From contig NZ_JABAFO010000006.1 of NCBI RefSeq assembly GCF_012843675.1, positions 29,587-93,586 of the forward strand: DNA of 64,000 nt, in the 5' to 3' direction. A program made the position numbers and the translations under genes. The notes under the pieces are model-generated. The model had not been told where the DNA came from. It ran no database searches and saw only the letters and a list, made by a program, of their open reading frames with translations. Origin of the DNA: Lactobacillus sp. MRS-253-APC-2B (GTDB lineage: Bacteria; Bacillota; Bacilli; Lactobacillales; Lactobacillaceae). Positions 36,154 to 45,521 of this stretch are shown piece after piece (the first letter of the stretch is position 1; every line of letters starts with the position of its first letter).

Positions 36154-37461
36154 TTAATCATTGGATAATAAATTCTTATATTTATCTTCATATTTTTCGA
36201 TATCACCGGCACCCATGAAGACAACGACAGCATCATGGTAGGCCAAAAGCTTATCCATCGAGTCCATGTCAATGCCTTCACTGCCTGGAATCAGGTCTTC
36301 TAAGTCTTGGCTGGAGACCTGACCAGCATTTTCACGAATGGAACCAAAAATCGGCGTCACAAACGTCTTGTCAGCAGCACTCAGCGATTGACCAAATTCC
36401 TTTAAGTAGGCTTGCAGACGACTGTAGGTATGCGGCTGAAAGACGGCCAGTACCTTTTTATCGGGGTACTTTTGGCGGGCAGCATCAATCGTGGCCTTAA
36501 TTTCGCTTGGGTGATGGGCATAATCGTCAATCAGCGTCATATCGCCAACATGACTTTCGGCAAACCGCCGCTTGACGCCAGAAAAACTGGCCAGCCCCTT
36601 AGCAATATCTTTTAAGTCGACTTGTTCCATGTAGGCAACCGCGATGACAGCCAGACTGTTCAAGACACTGTGCTCACCGTATAGATGAATCTCAAATTCG
36701 CCCAGCTTCTCATCTTTAAACCAAGCCTCGAAAGTCGATCCTTGCGGCGTCCGTTGAATATTGACGGCCCGGAAGTCATCTTTTTCACTGGTACCGTAGT
36801 AATAGATCGGCACGTCCAGCTGCAGCTTACGCAGATTTTCATCGTCACCCCAGGCAAAGACGGCCTTTTTAACCTGCTTGCCATAGGTTTCAAATGAGTC
36901 GCGCACGTCATCGATGTCTTTAAAGAAGTCGGGATGATCAAAGTCAATATTGGTCATGATGGCATAGTCTGGATGGTAGGCCAAGAAGTGATCCCGGTAT
37001 TCATCCGCTTCAAAGACAAAGAAGCGTGAATCAGGCGTGCCAACCCCTTCACCATCACCGATCAGGTAAGTTGTTGGTGCCACCGAGCTCAGCACGTGTG
37101 AAAGCAGCGCCGTCGTACTGGTCTTGCCATGTGCGCCGGCAACGCCGATGCTGGTGTATTGCGCAACCAGTTCCTCAACCGTATCTGGGTAGCTTTGCAC
37201 CTTGTCGCCCAGTTCCTTGGCCCGAACGATTTCTGGCTGATCGTCGCCAAAGGCATTTCCTTGCACGATGATCATCCCTGGCTTGATATTTGCTGGGTCA
37301 AAGTCGTGAATCTGAATACCGGCCTGTTCCAAAGGCGCCTGCGTAAAGGTTTCTTTTTCAATGTCTGAGCCTTCAACATGATAGCCGCGGTCATGCAGTA
37401 CCCGTGCCAAAGCGGCCATCCCAGTACCCTTGATGCCTACAAAATAATAACTTTTTTCCAT
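36154..37461 (-). CDS. murC: UDP-N-acetylmuramate--L-alanine ligase
   Basis: Adds the first residue, L-Ala, to UDP-MurNAc in peptidoglycan synthesis. 435 residues: N-terminal Rossmann domain ([19 protein letters not shown]), central ATP-binding domain with [11 protein letters not shown] (about 109-119) and a C-terminal ligase domain ([10 protein letters not shown]). Standard length. Cytoplasmic. Good GGAAAGG site. Confidence 0.97.
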   Translation of the reverse strand: MEKSYYFVGIKGTGMAALARVLHDRGYHVEGSDIEKETFTQAPLEQAGIQIHDFDPANIKPGMIIVQGNAFGDDQPEIVRAKELGDKVQSYPDTVEELVAQYTSIGVAGAHGKTSTTALLSHVLSSVAPTTYLIGDGEGVGTPDSRFFVFEADEYRDHFLAYHPDYAIMTNIDFDHPDFFKDIDDVRDSFETYGKQVKKAVFAWGDDENLRKLQLDVPIYYYGTSEKDDFRAVNIQRTPQGSTFEAWFKDEKLGEFEIHLYGEHSVLNSLAVIAVAYMEQVDLKDIAKGLASFSGVKRRFAESHVGDMTLIDDYAHHPSEIKATIDAARQKYPDKKVLAVFQPHTYSRLQAYLKEFGQSLSAADKTFVTPIFGSIRENAGQVSSQDLEDLIPGSEGIDMDSMDKLLAYHDAVVVFMGAGDIEKYEDKYKNLLSND

Positions 37462-37490
37462 AATGCTGATTTTCCTTTCCTTGCCGCCAT

Positions 37491-38126
37491 TTAGGCAAAC
37501 AGCTGATTGCCGCGTGCAAAGTCAAAAGCATCGCCAGCCTGACCAAAGTCATCAGGCAAAATCAGGCAGCCCGGCTTTTGAGGAGCATTCTTTAGGTTTA
37601 ATTCACGCGCTGCACAGATCATCCCGTTGCTTGGCACACCCACTAAAGCCCCTGGCCAGATGATCTGTCCACTTGGCATCATGGCGCCAACCTTGGCAAC
37701 GACGACCTTGACGTGTTCAGCGATGTTTGGTGAGCCGCAGACGATCTGTACCTTTTGATCGCCCAGATCGACCTGGGTAATGTGCAGATGATCTGATTTT
37801 GGATGCTTGGTCATGGATTCAACATAGCCGATAACAAACTTTGGCGTTTCATCAGCCGTTAATTTTTCATCAAAACCAGCCGCTTGAATCTTTTCGTTTA
37901 ATTTGGCAACTTGCGCCTCGTTTAAAAAGACCTGGCCATTTTGTCCCTTGAGCTCTGGCAATACCTCACTGGCCCCTAAGAAATTATAGCCAAGCAGACT
38001 GCCATCCTGAGCACTGACGATCTGTACCACGCCTTGATTCTGCTTAACGTTTTGATCAGCGGCCTGGCCGGTTACGACTACCAAAACATCACCCATCTCA
38101 TTTGGGTTGTAGCTTGAAATTAACAT
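37491..38126 (-). CDS. ytpR: YtpR family tRNA-binding domain protein
   Basis: 211 residues: an N-terminal DUF4479 domain (about 1-85) and a C-terminal EMAP/Trbp111-like OB fold (about 95-205; [42 protein letters not shown]) much like the start of PheT. A free-standing tRNA-binding protein of unknown exact role. ATG 38126 has GGAAGG 7 bases upstream. Lies beside a thioredoxin and a DUF4651-like gene, a trio also seen in streptococci. Confidence 0.92.
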   Translation of the reverse strand: MLISSYNPNEMGDVLVVVTGQAADQNVKQNQGVVQIVSAQDGSLLGYNFLGASEVLPELKGQNGQVFLNEAQVAKLNEKIQAAGFDEKLTADETPKFVIGYVESMTKHPKSDHLHITQVDLGDQKVQIVCGSPNIAEHVKVVVAKVGAMMPSGQIIWPGALVGVPSNGMICAARELNLKNAPQKPGCLILPDDFGQAGDAFDFARGNQLFA

Positions 38127-38183
38127 CAAAAATCCTTCCCTTGGCATCGCATTGAAACGGTGCTAAATATTCTTTTTCGCTTC

Positions 38184-38200
38184 GTCAAAAAACTTTTGAC
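38184..38200. repeat. Inverted repeat in the ytpR leader
   Basis: GTCAAAA-AAC-TTTTGAC, a perfect 7-base inverted repeat between the promoter and the ytpR start. Similar arms occur upstream of the BI-1 gene. Confidence 0.5.
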
Positions 38201-38211
38201 AACCAGACTAA

Positions 38212-38220
38212 ATTGTACCA
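38212..38220 (-). promoter_or_regulatory. Extended -10 promoter of ytpR
   Basis: Minus strand TGGTACAAT (TGn plus TACAAT). No good -35, as is usual for extended -10 promoters. Confidence 0.45.
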
Positions 38221-38249
38221 CACAACCTGGGTTCATGGATCCAGTCCAT

Positions 38250-38278
38250 AAAAAAATGGCGACCAGTCTGCCGCCATC
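38250..38278 (-). terminator. Terminator after the thioredoxin gene
   Basis: Minus strand ATGGCG...CGCCAT hairpin followed by seven T; separates the thioredoxin gene from ytpR. Confidence 0.82.
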
Positions 38279-38283
38279 ATTTG

Positions 38284-38601
38284 TTATTTCAAATTGCTCA
38301 AAAAGTCTTCGACCTGCTGCTTGGTCTTACGATCCTTGCTGACAAAGCGGCCAATTTCTTCACCGTCACGGTAGGCAATAAAGCTTGGAATGCCCATGAC
38401 GTTTAGTTCAGTTGCCAAATCAAGATTTTCATCACGATCAACAGCATAGAATTTAAAATCAGCAAAATCTTTTTCTACTTCTGGCATTGCCGGCTTGATA
38501 AACTGGCAGTCTGGGCACCAGTCGGCTGTAAACATCAAAACGACCTGTCCCTTCAGATATTCTTGCAGCTGTTGAGCATTAACCTTAGGTAAAGTTTCCA
38601 T
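38284..38601 (-). CDS. Thioredoxin family protein
   Basis: 105-residue cytoplasmic thioredoxin fold with active site WCPDC (about 28-32), cis-Pro in MGIPSF and the family strand order. The CPDC dipeptide differs from the CGPC of the main thioredoxin, so it is a specialised variant. Divergent from the DUF4651-like gene and upstream of ytpR. Confidence 0.93.
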   Translation of the reverse strand: METLPKVNAQQLQEYLKGQVVLMFTADWCPDCQFIKPAMPEVEKDFADFKFYAVDRDENLDLATELNVMGIPSFIAYRDGEEIGRFVSKDRKTKQQVEDFLSNLK

Positions 38602-38753
38602 TATCGAGCACCGTCCTTTTACTTATTTTATGTAAGTATATACTACTACAGGTTCAAAGACAATGCATAATGATCTGCCTTTGTGTTAAAATTGTTACAT
38701 CCAATCTACTTGGGTCAAAATATGGCATAGGCTAAACGAAAGAAGCGATTGAA

Positions 38754-39089
38754 ATGAATGATTCAAATGGTTCACTTAGCCCATGGATGATTCCGCTTAC
38801 TCTGGGTGCCTCCGGAATTGCGGGTTTCTTTGCCGGCAAGCTGGTGGGCAACCGACGGCGTTCCGCAAACATGATCTTAAAAATGATTACCAATGATTTC
38901 AAACGCGAGGGCACGGTTGAAGGCAGCTGGATTGACCATCAGCCGATCCCCTATCGTCAGTATGCCGTACGCACTCTGGCATATCGTGGGGGAATTCGCC
39001 GTTTTGAAGATGATCAGCTAATCAGCTATGAGTTCTTGGCGGATGCCAGTACCGGCACGTTGCTGAAGTTAAAGCGCATCGATAATTAA
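38754..39089 (+). CDS. Small membrane-anchored protein, DUF4651-like
   Basis: 111 residues with one N-terminal membrane helix (about 10-29, glycine-rich) and a soluble domain with EGSWIDHQPIPYRQYAVRTLAYRGG. I assign it to DUF4651 mainly because such proteins sit next to a thioredoxin and ytpR in streptococci; family membership is moderately sure, function unknown. AAAGAAG site 8 bases before ATG. Ends at a strong hairpin. Confidence 0.75.
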   Translation: MNDSNGSLSPWMIPLTLGASGIAGFFAGKLVGNRRRSANMILKMITNDFKREGTVEGSWIDHQPIPYRQYAVRTLAYRGGIRRFEDDQLISYEFLADASTGTLLKLKRIDN

Positions 39090-39096
39090 GCAATAC

Positions 39097-39131
39097 AAAA
39101 AGGCTGTTGGATTTCTCCAACAGCCTTTTTT
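39097..39131 (+). terminator. Terminator after the DUF4651-like gene
   Basis: AAAAAGGCTGTTGGA-TTTC-TCCAACAGCCTTTTTT, a near perfect hairpin usable in both directions. Confidence 0.9.
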
Positions 39132-39185
39132 CGCACCATATATCCGGAATATGACGCATGGCCGATTGTCATTCACAATTGTTGA

Positions 39186-39576
39186 TTAAGAGTTTAATTG
39201 GAATCTTTTGATGTAAATTGCACTAGGAACTGCGGTCAAAGCAATCAATCGGTAAATGGAATCATGATCATCAATGGCGGAGTGGATGGGCAGCGCATTG
39301 ACGATCTTAAATTGATCATTTAAAGCAACGAGACTCAACTCAGCCAGATCGCACACTATCCTGGCCAAGCCAGCTTCGTTAGTATTGAAGCTTAATAATA
39401 CTTATTGCGCTTATCTTCATTAATGGAGCGGCATCTGCATCAGCGGTGAATGGGGTTCCGCCGAAAACATCGTGCACTAAGCGATTTTTTCGTGATACAG
39501 AATGCCTGATCTGACAAATTATCAACTATTTATCCTTGATCTTTTGATGTACCCGGACATAATCAACAACTATCAT
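39186..39576 (-). pseudogene. Remnant of an unidentified coding sequence (one stop, one frameshift)
   Basis: The 509 bases between the DUF4651-like terminator and the Mga-like gene hold no intact gene. On the minus strand an ATG at 39576 after a GGGGGG stretch opens a frame broken by TAG at 39526-39528; the same frame continues without stop to 39379, and the next frame carries on from about 39400 to a TAA at 39186. Joined, these give roughly 130 residues with protein-like composition (for example LVHDVFGGTPFTADADAAP and IVCDLAELSLVALNDQFK). I do not recognise the family. It may equally be chance open frame. Confidence 0.35.
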
Positions 39577-39640
39577 TGGGATTCCCCCCTGAATGACAAC
39601 TAAAGTATATCAACTAAAACTAAGCTGTTTCTATCAACAT

Positions 39641-41161
39641 CTAACCCTCATGAGCATGTAAGATTGATAGTTTCTCATTGATATTTTCGACATAGGCAGT
39701 TGTACGAATCTGATACAGACTGGTCCGCAGGCGCTCGATACCCAAAAAAGGATGATCCAAAGCAATCAAAAAGCGCTGATTATTGGGATTGGTTTCAGCC
39801 AGCAGCTCCCAAAACTCGTGGTCGGCTAAAATCAAACTTGACGACACCTGATTGATTTTTTGCAGCTGTTCGGCGCTGAAATAGCTGCAGCTGCTGATTG
39901 CAAGTCGATTGCCAAATTCCTGCCGCAGCAGCTGAGCAATGACGGCATAATTAGCATGCGACTTAGTAAAAATATACAGCGGAGTAGCCGGCAGCCGTTC
40001 TTCAATCAATGGCATCAGCTGGTGAGCAAAGTACTTGATTTGACTGTCATCAACCAGATCCGACCATTGATTTTGCTGGCACCATTGTTTAACGATCTTT
40101 TGCACCAGCTGATCAGTCTGAACCTGAAACTCATTTTCATACAGATCGCCCAGCTGGTAATCAATCACCAGATTCTGCAGGCCACCCATAAAACGCAGCC
40201 CAAACGCATTAACGACTTCTTTAAAGGCAACCGTCTTAACCAGTTCTTTTCCCCAAAGCGAAGCAAAAATTGCCGTCAGTTCATGAATCTCAGGGATTTG
40301 TTGAAGAATCTCGCGAAAAGCGGCTCGCTGCATGCTCCAGGCATCATCGCGAAACAATTCGTTGGCAACCGTTAGATAAACCAGGTACAAATAATCATGA
40401 TCCGTTGCCGTTAATTCAAATGACAGCTGTGGCTGCAGCTTTTCAATTACCATTTCTTTCAATCGCTGATGTGCCTTTTCTAAACAGACGGCCCGCCAGA
40501 AGTTATCATCCGGCAATTCCAGAGTCTGATCATGTCTTAGCCAGGTCAGTGCCACCAGGTGATCAAACATAGCAAACGCTTGCGGCATCTTGTCCAAGAG
40601 TGGCTTGACGCCTGGATTGGCAGCCATAACGAAATTTTTGACAATCTGGCGACTGTTTTGATCAAAGTCAACGCAGTCAATGCCATAGCGACAGCTTAAA
40701 GCCGCAACCAAGTAACGCTTGCGATATTCTTGACCACAAATCTGCCCCCGATGAACCGTTAAGCCAACCGTTTTTAAAAAGTCACGACACTGTCGCTGCA
40801 GCCGATAGAAAGTCGGCTCCGAAAAATAATGCTCCTGACAAAAAGCCGTTACCGATCGGCCGCGGTGGTTCAGCAGATAGGCCATGACCTGCAGCACCTC
40901 GGAATTTTGGTAAAGCTGTTTTTTTAGTTCGAACAGCATTTCAGGACTGATTGGTGAAAGCGAGACGACGGCATCATTGATCTGAATATCAACTTTTGGC
41001 TGTAGTTCTTGATTTAAGCTGTTCAATTCTTTTCTAAGCCGCGCTTCAGAAAGACCCGTCCGTTTCGTTAAACAGCGCAGTGTGATATGAGAGCTGTCAA
41101 ACAACAGACTCAAAAGATGAACGGCAATCACCGTATCATCTTCTAAGAAACGTTCCAGCAT
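39641..41161 (-). CDS. Mga-like PRD/EIIB-type transcriptional regulator
   Basis: 506 residues resembling the Mga/AtxA group: two N-terminal helix-turn-helix segments (about 25-55 and 95-125, the latter SVTAFCQEHYFSEPTFYRLQR), a long helical PRD-like middle (about 160-400) and a C-terminal EIIB-like alpha/beta domain (about 415-495, beginning TPLYIFTKSHANYAVIAQLL). Such proteins are tuned by PTS phosphorylation. Its ATG shares the A of the deoR stop (TGATG), so it is co-translated with deoR. No PTS gene is near. Targets are unknown; the deo genes are candidates. Confidence 0.8.
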   Translation of the reverse strand: MLERFLEDDTVIAVHLLSLLFDSSHITLRCLTKRTGLSEARLRKELNSLNQELQPKVDIQINDAVVSLSPISPEMLFELKKQLYQNSEVLQVMAYLLNHRGRSVTAFCQEHYFSEPTFYRLQRQCRDFLKTVGLTVHRGQICGQEYRKRYLVAALSCRYGIDCVDFDQNSRQIVKNFVMAANPGVKPLLDKMPQAFAMFDHLVALTWLRHDQTLELPDDNFWRAVCLEKAHQRLKEMVIEKLQPQLSFELTATDHDYLYLVYLTVANELFRDDAWSMQRAAFREILQQIPEIHELTAIFASLWGKELVKTVAFKEVVNAFGLRFMGGLQNLVIDYQLGDLYENEFQVQTDQLVQKIVKQWCQQNQWSDLVDDSQIKYFAHQLMPLIEERLPATPLYIFTKSHANYAVIAQLLRQEFGNRLAISSCSYFSAEQLQKINQVSSSLILADHEFWELLAETNPNNQRFLIALDHPFLGIERLRTSLYQIRTTAYVENINEKLSILHAHEG

Positions 41162-42129
41162 CAGTTTTCACCTTTGCTTTCATCCAATTTTTTAACCAGT
41201 TCGGCAGCACTTCCTTGATCAATCACCAAAACGTTGGCATAACCAGCCTGCAGTGCCCCGGCTGTGGCCTGGACCTTAGCTGGGTTGGCAATTACCATAA
41301 TCCGCTCGGGAATCTTTTTTAAATGCTCCAGATCAATGCCAATCGTCCGCTGATCAATCTGCGGTGCCACGATCTGGCCATTTTGATCGATAAAGCGTGA
41401 AAAAACGTCACCCACGGCATGCTGCTGTAAATACTGCTGCTCTGCTTGGCTAAAATAGCCCAGGTGAAACAGCAATGCCGAGTCACGCACTGTCCCAACG
41501 GTAAAAACAGCAATATCGGCTTTTTTGCCCAGATCCAGAATATATTTGATATGCGTATCCTGTTCAACCAGTTCCTTGGTTGTCTGATGATCAAAGATAA
41601 CCGGCAATGGCAGATACTGTGGCAAAGTATGAAAGGCACTGGCAAATGCATTGACGCTTTCAAAAGCATAATTTTTCTGTTTGGTATTGGCAACGCTGCC
41701 CTTGAGCTGAACGACCGTAACCCCATGTACGTCTTCAGGCGAGAGGTGCTGAGCGATGGCATGAATCGTTTTGCCCCAGGCCAAGCCAATCGTATCATCG
41801 TTTTTAACGACTTTTTCAATGTATTGAGCCGCCGCTGCCCCCACCAGCTCCAATAACTCACCACTAGCCGTCATCTCTGAAGGTACAACGATGGCATTGC
41901 TTAGGTGATAATGCGCTTTTAGCTGATCAGCCAACTGCTGCGTTGAGACCAATGGATTATTAATCCTGATCTGAACAATGCCGCTTTCTCTGGCATACTG
42001 CAGCAGTCGTGATACCGTAGGCCGCGATAAACTCAGCTCAGCCGCAATCCGACTCTGCCGCCAGTCATTTTGATAATAGAGCTGTGCGACTTTAACGGCT
42101 AAAGCACGCTTGTCGGTTTCATCAGTCAT
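41161..42129 (-). CDS. deoR: SorC/DeoR-type sugar-binding transcriptional regulator
   Basis: 322 residues: N-terminal helix-turn-helix (about 10-50; QSRIAAELSLSRPTVSRLLQYARESGIV) and a C-terminal phosphosugar-binding domain related to NagB-like isomerases (GLAWGKTIHAIA, TVGTVRDSALLF). Same family as Bacillus DeoR, which represses deoxyribonucleoside genes until deoxyribose-5-phosphate binds. ATG 42129 has GAAGGTGG about 8 bases upstream; the frame from 42159 is not favoured. Directly follows deoD, so deoxynucleoside control is likely. Confidence 0.88.
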   Translation of the reverse strand: MTDETDKRALAVKVAQLYYQNDWRQSRIAAELSLSRPTVSRLLQYARESGIVQIRINNPLVSTQQLADQLKAHYHLSNAIVVPSEMTASGELLELVGAAAAQYIEKVVKNDDTIGLAWGKTIHAIAQHLSPEDVHGVTVVQLKGSVANTKQKNYAFESVNAFASAFHTLPQYLPLPVIFDHQTTKELVEQDTHIKYILDLGKKADIAVFTVGTVRDSALLFHLGYFSQAEQQYLQQHAVGDVFSRFIDQNGQIVAPQIDQRTIGIDLEHLKKIPERIMVIANPAKVQATAGALQAGYANVLVIDQGSAAELVKKLDESKGEN

Positions 42130-42167
42130 TTTCCCATCCACCTTCTGATTTTTTCCCATTCAATTTT

Positions 42168-42195
42168 ACTATAAGAAAAGACGGCCCGTCATCAA
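42168..42195 (-). promoter_or_regulatory. Promoter of deoR
   Basis: Minus strand TTGATG (42190-42195), 16 bases, TATAGT (42168-42173). The -35 lies in the loop of the deoD terminator. Confidence 0.55.
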
Positions 42196-42210
42196 CGGTC
42201 CGTCCTTTTA
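42176..42210 (-). terminator. Terminator after deoD
   Basis: Minus strand AAGGACGGaCCG...CGGgCCGTCTT hairpin followed by TTTTC; ends the deoC-B-pdp-deoD transcript before deoR. Confidence 0.82.
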
Positions 42211-42225
42211 AAACTTTGATATCTA

Positions 42226-42945
42226 TCAGTCAGTCTGAGCAATTGCCGTTTCCAGGCTGATCTTGATCATGTCGTTAAACGTTTTTTCTCGTTCGGCAGC
42301 CGTCGTCTTTTCTTGACTGCCAAATAAAAGATCACTGACCGTTAAAACGGAGAGGGCCTTAAAATGCAGCTTGGCGGCCAGCAGATAAAGTCCGGCTGAC
42401 TCCATCTCAGTACCAATTACGCCATAGTCGGCCAGCTTTTTCATATCAAGGTCATCATTATAGAAGCGGTCAGCAGCAAAGATATCGCCAACCTTGGGCT
42501 CGATGCCCATTTTCTTGGCAACGTGGTAGGCCGTGTCCAGCAATTTAAAGTCAGCCAGTGGCGCAAAGTGCACGCCAGATTGGAATGAATTGGCAACCAC
42601 GGCAGAATCGGTTGATGATCCCGAAGCCAGACAGACATCTCTTAACTTGACATCTGGAGCCATCCCGCCACAAGAGCCAACCCGAATGATCGTTTTGACA
42701 CCGTAAAAGCGGACCAGTTCATTGATGTAGATCGACATGGAAGGAATCCCCATTCCCGATCCTTGAACCGAAATGCGATGTCCCTTGTACTCACCCGTAT
42801 AGCCAAATGCATTGCGGACATGATTAACCTGCTTTACATTAGTCAAAAAGTTTTCGGCAATGTATTTAGCCCGCAGCGGATCGCCTGGCAGCAATACCGT
42901 TTCTGCATAGTCACCGTTTTGTGCTTCAATATGTGGCGTACTCAT
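42226..42945 (-). CDS. deoD: Purine-nucleoside phosphorylase, DeoD type
   Basis: Phosphorolysis of purine (deoxy)nucleosides to base and (deoxy)ribose-1-phosphate. 239 residues, the exact hexameric DeoD length. Motifs: GDPLRAKYIAENFL, RVGSCGG, and GTEMESAGLYLLAA. Last enzyme gene of the deo operon, 11 bases after pdp. Confidence 0.97.
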   Translation of the reverse strand: MSTPHIEAQNGDYAETVLLPGDPLRAKYIAENFLTNVKQVNHVRNAFGYTGEYKGHRISVQGSGMGIPSMSIYINELVRFYGVKTIIRVGSCGGMAPDVKLRDVCLASGSSTDSAVVANSFQSGVHFAPLADFKLLDTAYHVAKKMGIEPKVGDIFAADRFYNDDLDMKKLADYGVIGTEMESAGLYLLAAKLHFKALSVLTVSDLLFGSQEKTTAAEREKTFNDMIKISLETAIAQTD

Positions 42946-42956
42946 TAAAATGCCCC

Positions 42957-44255
42957 CTATTCGATAATCTCGTGAATCAAGACAGGTGCTTTGGCCGCTT
43001 CCTTAATGGCAACAGCTTGATCCAATAATTCTTTGACGTCATCAACATTTTCACGATTGCTCCAGATCGTCATGATCGACTCGCCTTTTTGGACTGGATC
43101 GCCAATCTTTTTGTGCAGCTCAATGCCAACTGCATAATCCAATTTATCATCGGCTTTTTTCCGGCCGCCGCCCATCAGCATGCTGGCCATCCCAATCTCA
43201 TCAGCTGTCAGCTTGGCAATTACACCGTCTTTTTGCGCGGGGTATTCAATTTGATACTTGGCATGCGGCATCAGCGAATAGTCGTCAACCACGTTTGGAT
43301 CACCATGCTGAGCCTTGATCATTGCCTTAAAGCGAGCCAATGCCGAGCCATCAGTGATCGTCTGTTCCAATTTGGCACGTGCTTCAGCTAAATCGGCTGC
43401 TTTTTGGCCCATCACGACCATGCGGCTGCCCAATTCCAATACCAGCTCCAACAAGTCTTTTGGCCCGTTGCCTTTTAACAGATCCAGCGTCTCTTCAATT
43501 TCCAGCGTATTACCAATTTTAGACCCTAAAGGCTGATTCATATCCGAGATCACGGCTTCGCACTTCAAGCCGGCCCGCTTGCCAATTGCAACCAATGCTT
43601 GTGCCAGCTGAACAGCCGCTTCTTCGGTCTTCATAAATGCACCGGCACCGGTTTTGACGTCAATTACTAAAGCATCAGTTCCTGAGGCCAGCTTTTTGCT
43701 CATAATTGAGCTGGCGATCAGTGGGATCGAATCTACCGTATCGGTAACGTCGCGCAGCGCATAGATCTTTTTATCAGCTGGAGCAACGTCTCTAGTAGCA
43801 CCAACAATCGCCAGTTTTTCTTTGGCAACTTGATTGATAAAGCCCTGCTCGCTTAGTTCAACTTGAAAACCTGGGATCGCCTCCAGCTTATCTAACGTTC
43901 CCCCGGTATGACCAAGGCCACGTCCTGAGATCATTGGTACCGGAATGCCCAGTGCAGCTACCATCGCAGCCAGTGGCAGACTGGTCTTGTCGCCAACACC
44001 GCCAGTCGAGTGCTTATCAACCTTAATGCCGGGAATCTTTGACAGATCCAGCCGCTCACCAGAATGCATCATCTTCATTGTTAGCTGCGTTTGCTCATGA
44101 TCCGTCATCCCTTGAAAATAGATTGCCATCAAAAGCGCGCTGATTTGATAATCAGGCAATGATCCATCAACTACGCCGTCGACAAAAAACTGCAGCTGCT
44201 CATCACTTAAGACGCCACCATTGCGTTTTTGATCAATTACATCCACCATTCGCAT
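42957..44255 (-). CDS. pdp: Pyrimidine-nucleoside phosphorylase
   Basis: Splits uridine, thymidine and deoxyuridine by phosphate. 432 residues, the Bacillus Pdp length. The phosphate-binding KHSTGGVGDKTSL (about 80-92) and the GRGLGHTGGTLDKLE signature (about 112-126) are intact. In the deo operon between deoB and deoD. Confidence 0.96.
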   Translation of the reverse strand: MRMVDVIDQKRNGGVLSDEQLQFFVDGVVDGSLPDYQISALLMAIYFQGMTDHEQTQLTMKMMHSGERLDLSKIPGIKVDKHSTGGVGDKTSLPLAAMVAALGIPVPMISGRGLGHTGGTLDKLEAIPGFQVELSEQGFINQVAKEKLAIVGATRDVAPADKKIYALRDVTDTVDSIPLIASSIMSKKLASGTDALVIDVKTGAGAFMKTEEAAVQLAQALVAIGKRAGLKCEAVISDMNQPLGSKIGNTLEIEETLDLLKGNGPKDLLELVLELGSRMVVMGQKAADLAEARAKLEQTITDGSALARFKAMIKAQHGDPNVVDDYSLMPHAKYQIEYPAQKDGVIAKLTADEIGMASMLMGGGRKKADDKLDYAVGIELHKKIGDPVQKGESIMTIWSNRENVDDVKELLDQAVAIKEAAKAPVLIHEIIE

Positions 44256-44276
44256 GATGAATCCCCCTTTAATTGA

Positions 44277-45473
44277 TTAATTTTCAATTGCCGACAAAAA
44301 GCTCGTACCGACATGATTGCCACTAACGCCAAAGTTTTCCATGATTGTAGCACCTAAGTCAGCAAACGTTTGGCGCGTGCCCAGCGACTGACCAGGATGC
44401 TTCATTGATGGCGAGTAGGCCAAAAGCGGCGTAACTTCTCTAGTATGATCCGTACCACGGAAGCAAGGATCGTTGCCATGATCAGCCGTAATCAAAAGCA
44501 GATCATCATCGCGCATGTTTTCAAGCACCGTCCCCAGCCGCTTGTCAAAGTCCATCAAAGCCTTGCCAAAGCCTTCTGGATTGCGACGGTGACCATACAT
44601 GGCATCAAAGTCGACCAGATTTACGAAGCAAAAGCCATGGAAGTCTTCTTGCATGACATGGTCAACGTGATCCATCCCATCCATGTTGCTTTCATTATGG
44701 TAGCCTTCCGTAATGCCGTGGCCAGAGAAGATATCGTTGATCTTGCCAATACCGATTACGTCCAGGCCGGCTTCTTTCAGATGATCCAGATCAGTCTTGC
44801 CGGTTGGTTCCAAGCTAAAGTCATGACGGTTGGCCGTTCTGGTAAAGTGATCCTTGTCTGGACCAACGTATGGACGAGCAATGATGCGACCGACCGTATA
44901 CTCGGGACCATTGACCAACGTCCGCGCATAACGGCAGATCCGATAGAGTTCTTCGACTGGGATTACATCCTCATGAGCTGCAATCTGTAGAACCGAGTCG
45001 CCGGACGTGTAGACGATCAGATCCCCTGTCTTCATTTGCTGCTCACCATAGTCATGAATGACTTCCGTGCCGGAATATGGCTTGTTGACGATTACCTTGC
45101 GGCCAGAAAACTCTTCCAGCTTTTTGATAATGCTGTCTGGAAAGCCGTTTGGAAAAGTCGATAGTGGCTTTTTAACCGGCAGCTCCATCATTTCCCAGTG
45201 ACCGTCCATACTGTCTTTTCCGGCTGAGATTTCGGCCATCTTGCCAAAGCAGCCTTTTGCCGGATCCGCAACCGCCACGCCTTGAATCGGGTCCTCAGGC
45301 CGAATATTGCTCAGCCCTAATTTAGCCAGGTTGGGCAGTGCCAGTTTTCCTTGATACCATTTGCCAATGTGACCCAGCGTGTCGGCACCATCATCACCAA
45401 ATTTTTTGCCATCGGGTGCTTCACCTATTCCGACCGAATCCAAAACAATGCCAAATACTCGTTGATACGTCAT
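44277..45473 (-). CDS. deoB: Phosphopentomutase
   Basis: Interconverts (deoxy)ribose-1- and 5-phosphate. 398 residues of the alkaline-phosphatase superfamily: metal-binding [11 protein letters not shown] (about 12-22), the nucleophile Thr region, and [18 protein letters not shown] near the C-terminus. Supplies the substrate of DeoC. Confidence 0.97.
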   Translation of the reverse strand: MTYQRVFGIVLDSVGIGEAPDGKKFGDDGADTLGHIGKWYQGKLALPNLAKLGLSNIRPEDPIQGVAVADPAKGCFGKMAEISAGKDSMDGHWEMMELPVKKPLSTFPNGFPDSIIKKLEEFSGRKVIVNKPYSGTEVIHDYGEQQMKTGDLIVYTSGDSVLQIAAHEDVIPVEELYRICRYARTLVNGPEYTVGRIIARPYVGPDKDHFTRTANRHDFSLEPTGKTDLDHLKEAGLDVIGIGKINDIFSGHGITEGYHNESNMDGMDHVDHVMQEDFHGFCFVNLVDFDAMYGHRRNPEGFGKALMDFDKRLGTVLENMRDDDLLLITADHGNDPCFRGTDHTREVTPLLAYSPSMKHPGQSLGTRQTFADLGATIMENFGVSGNHVGTSFLSAIEN

Positions 45474-45521
45474 AATCTTTTCCTCCCCTGAATCGATGTG
45501 TCAGACGTTTCAAAACAGTTT

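Noticed and set aside
44445..44990. A 181-codon open frame on the plus strand opposite deoB
   Set aside because: Antisense shadow of a conserved gene, no start signal.
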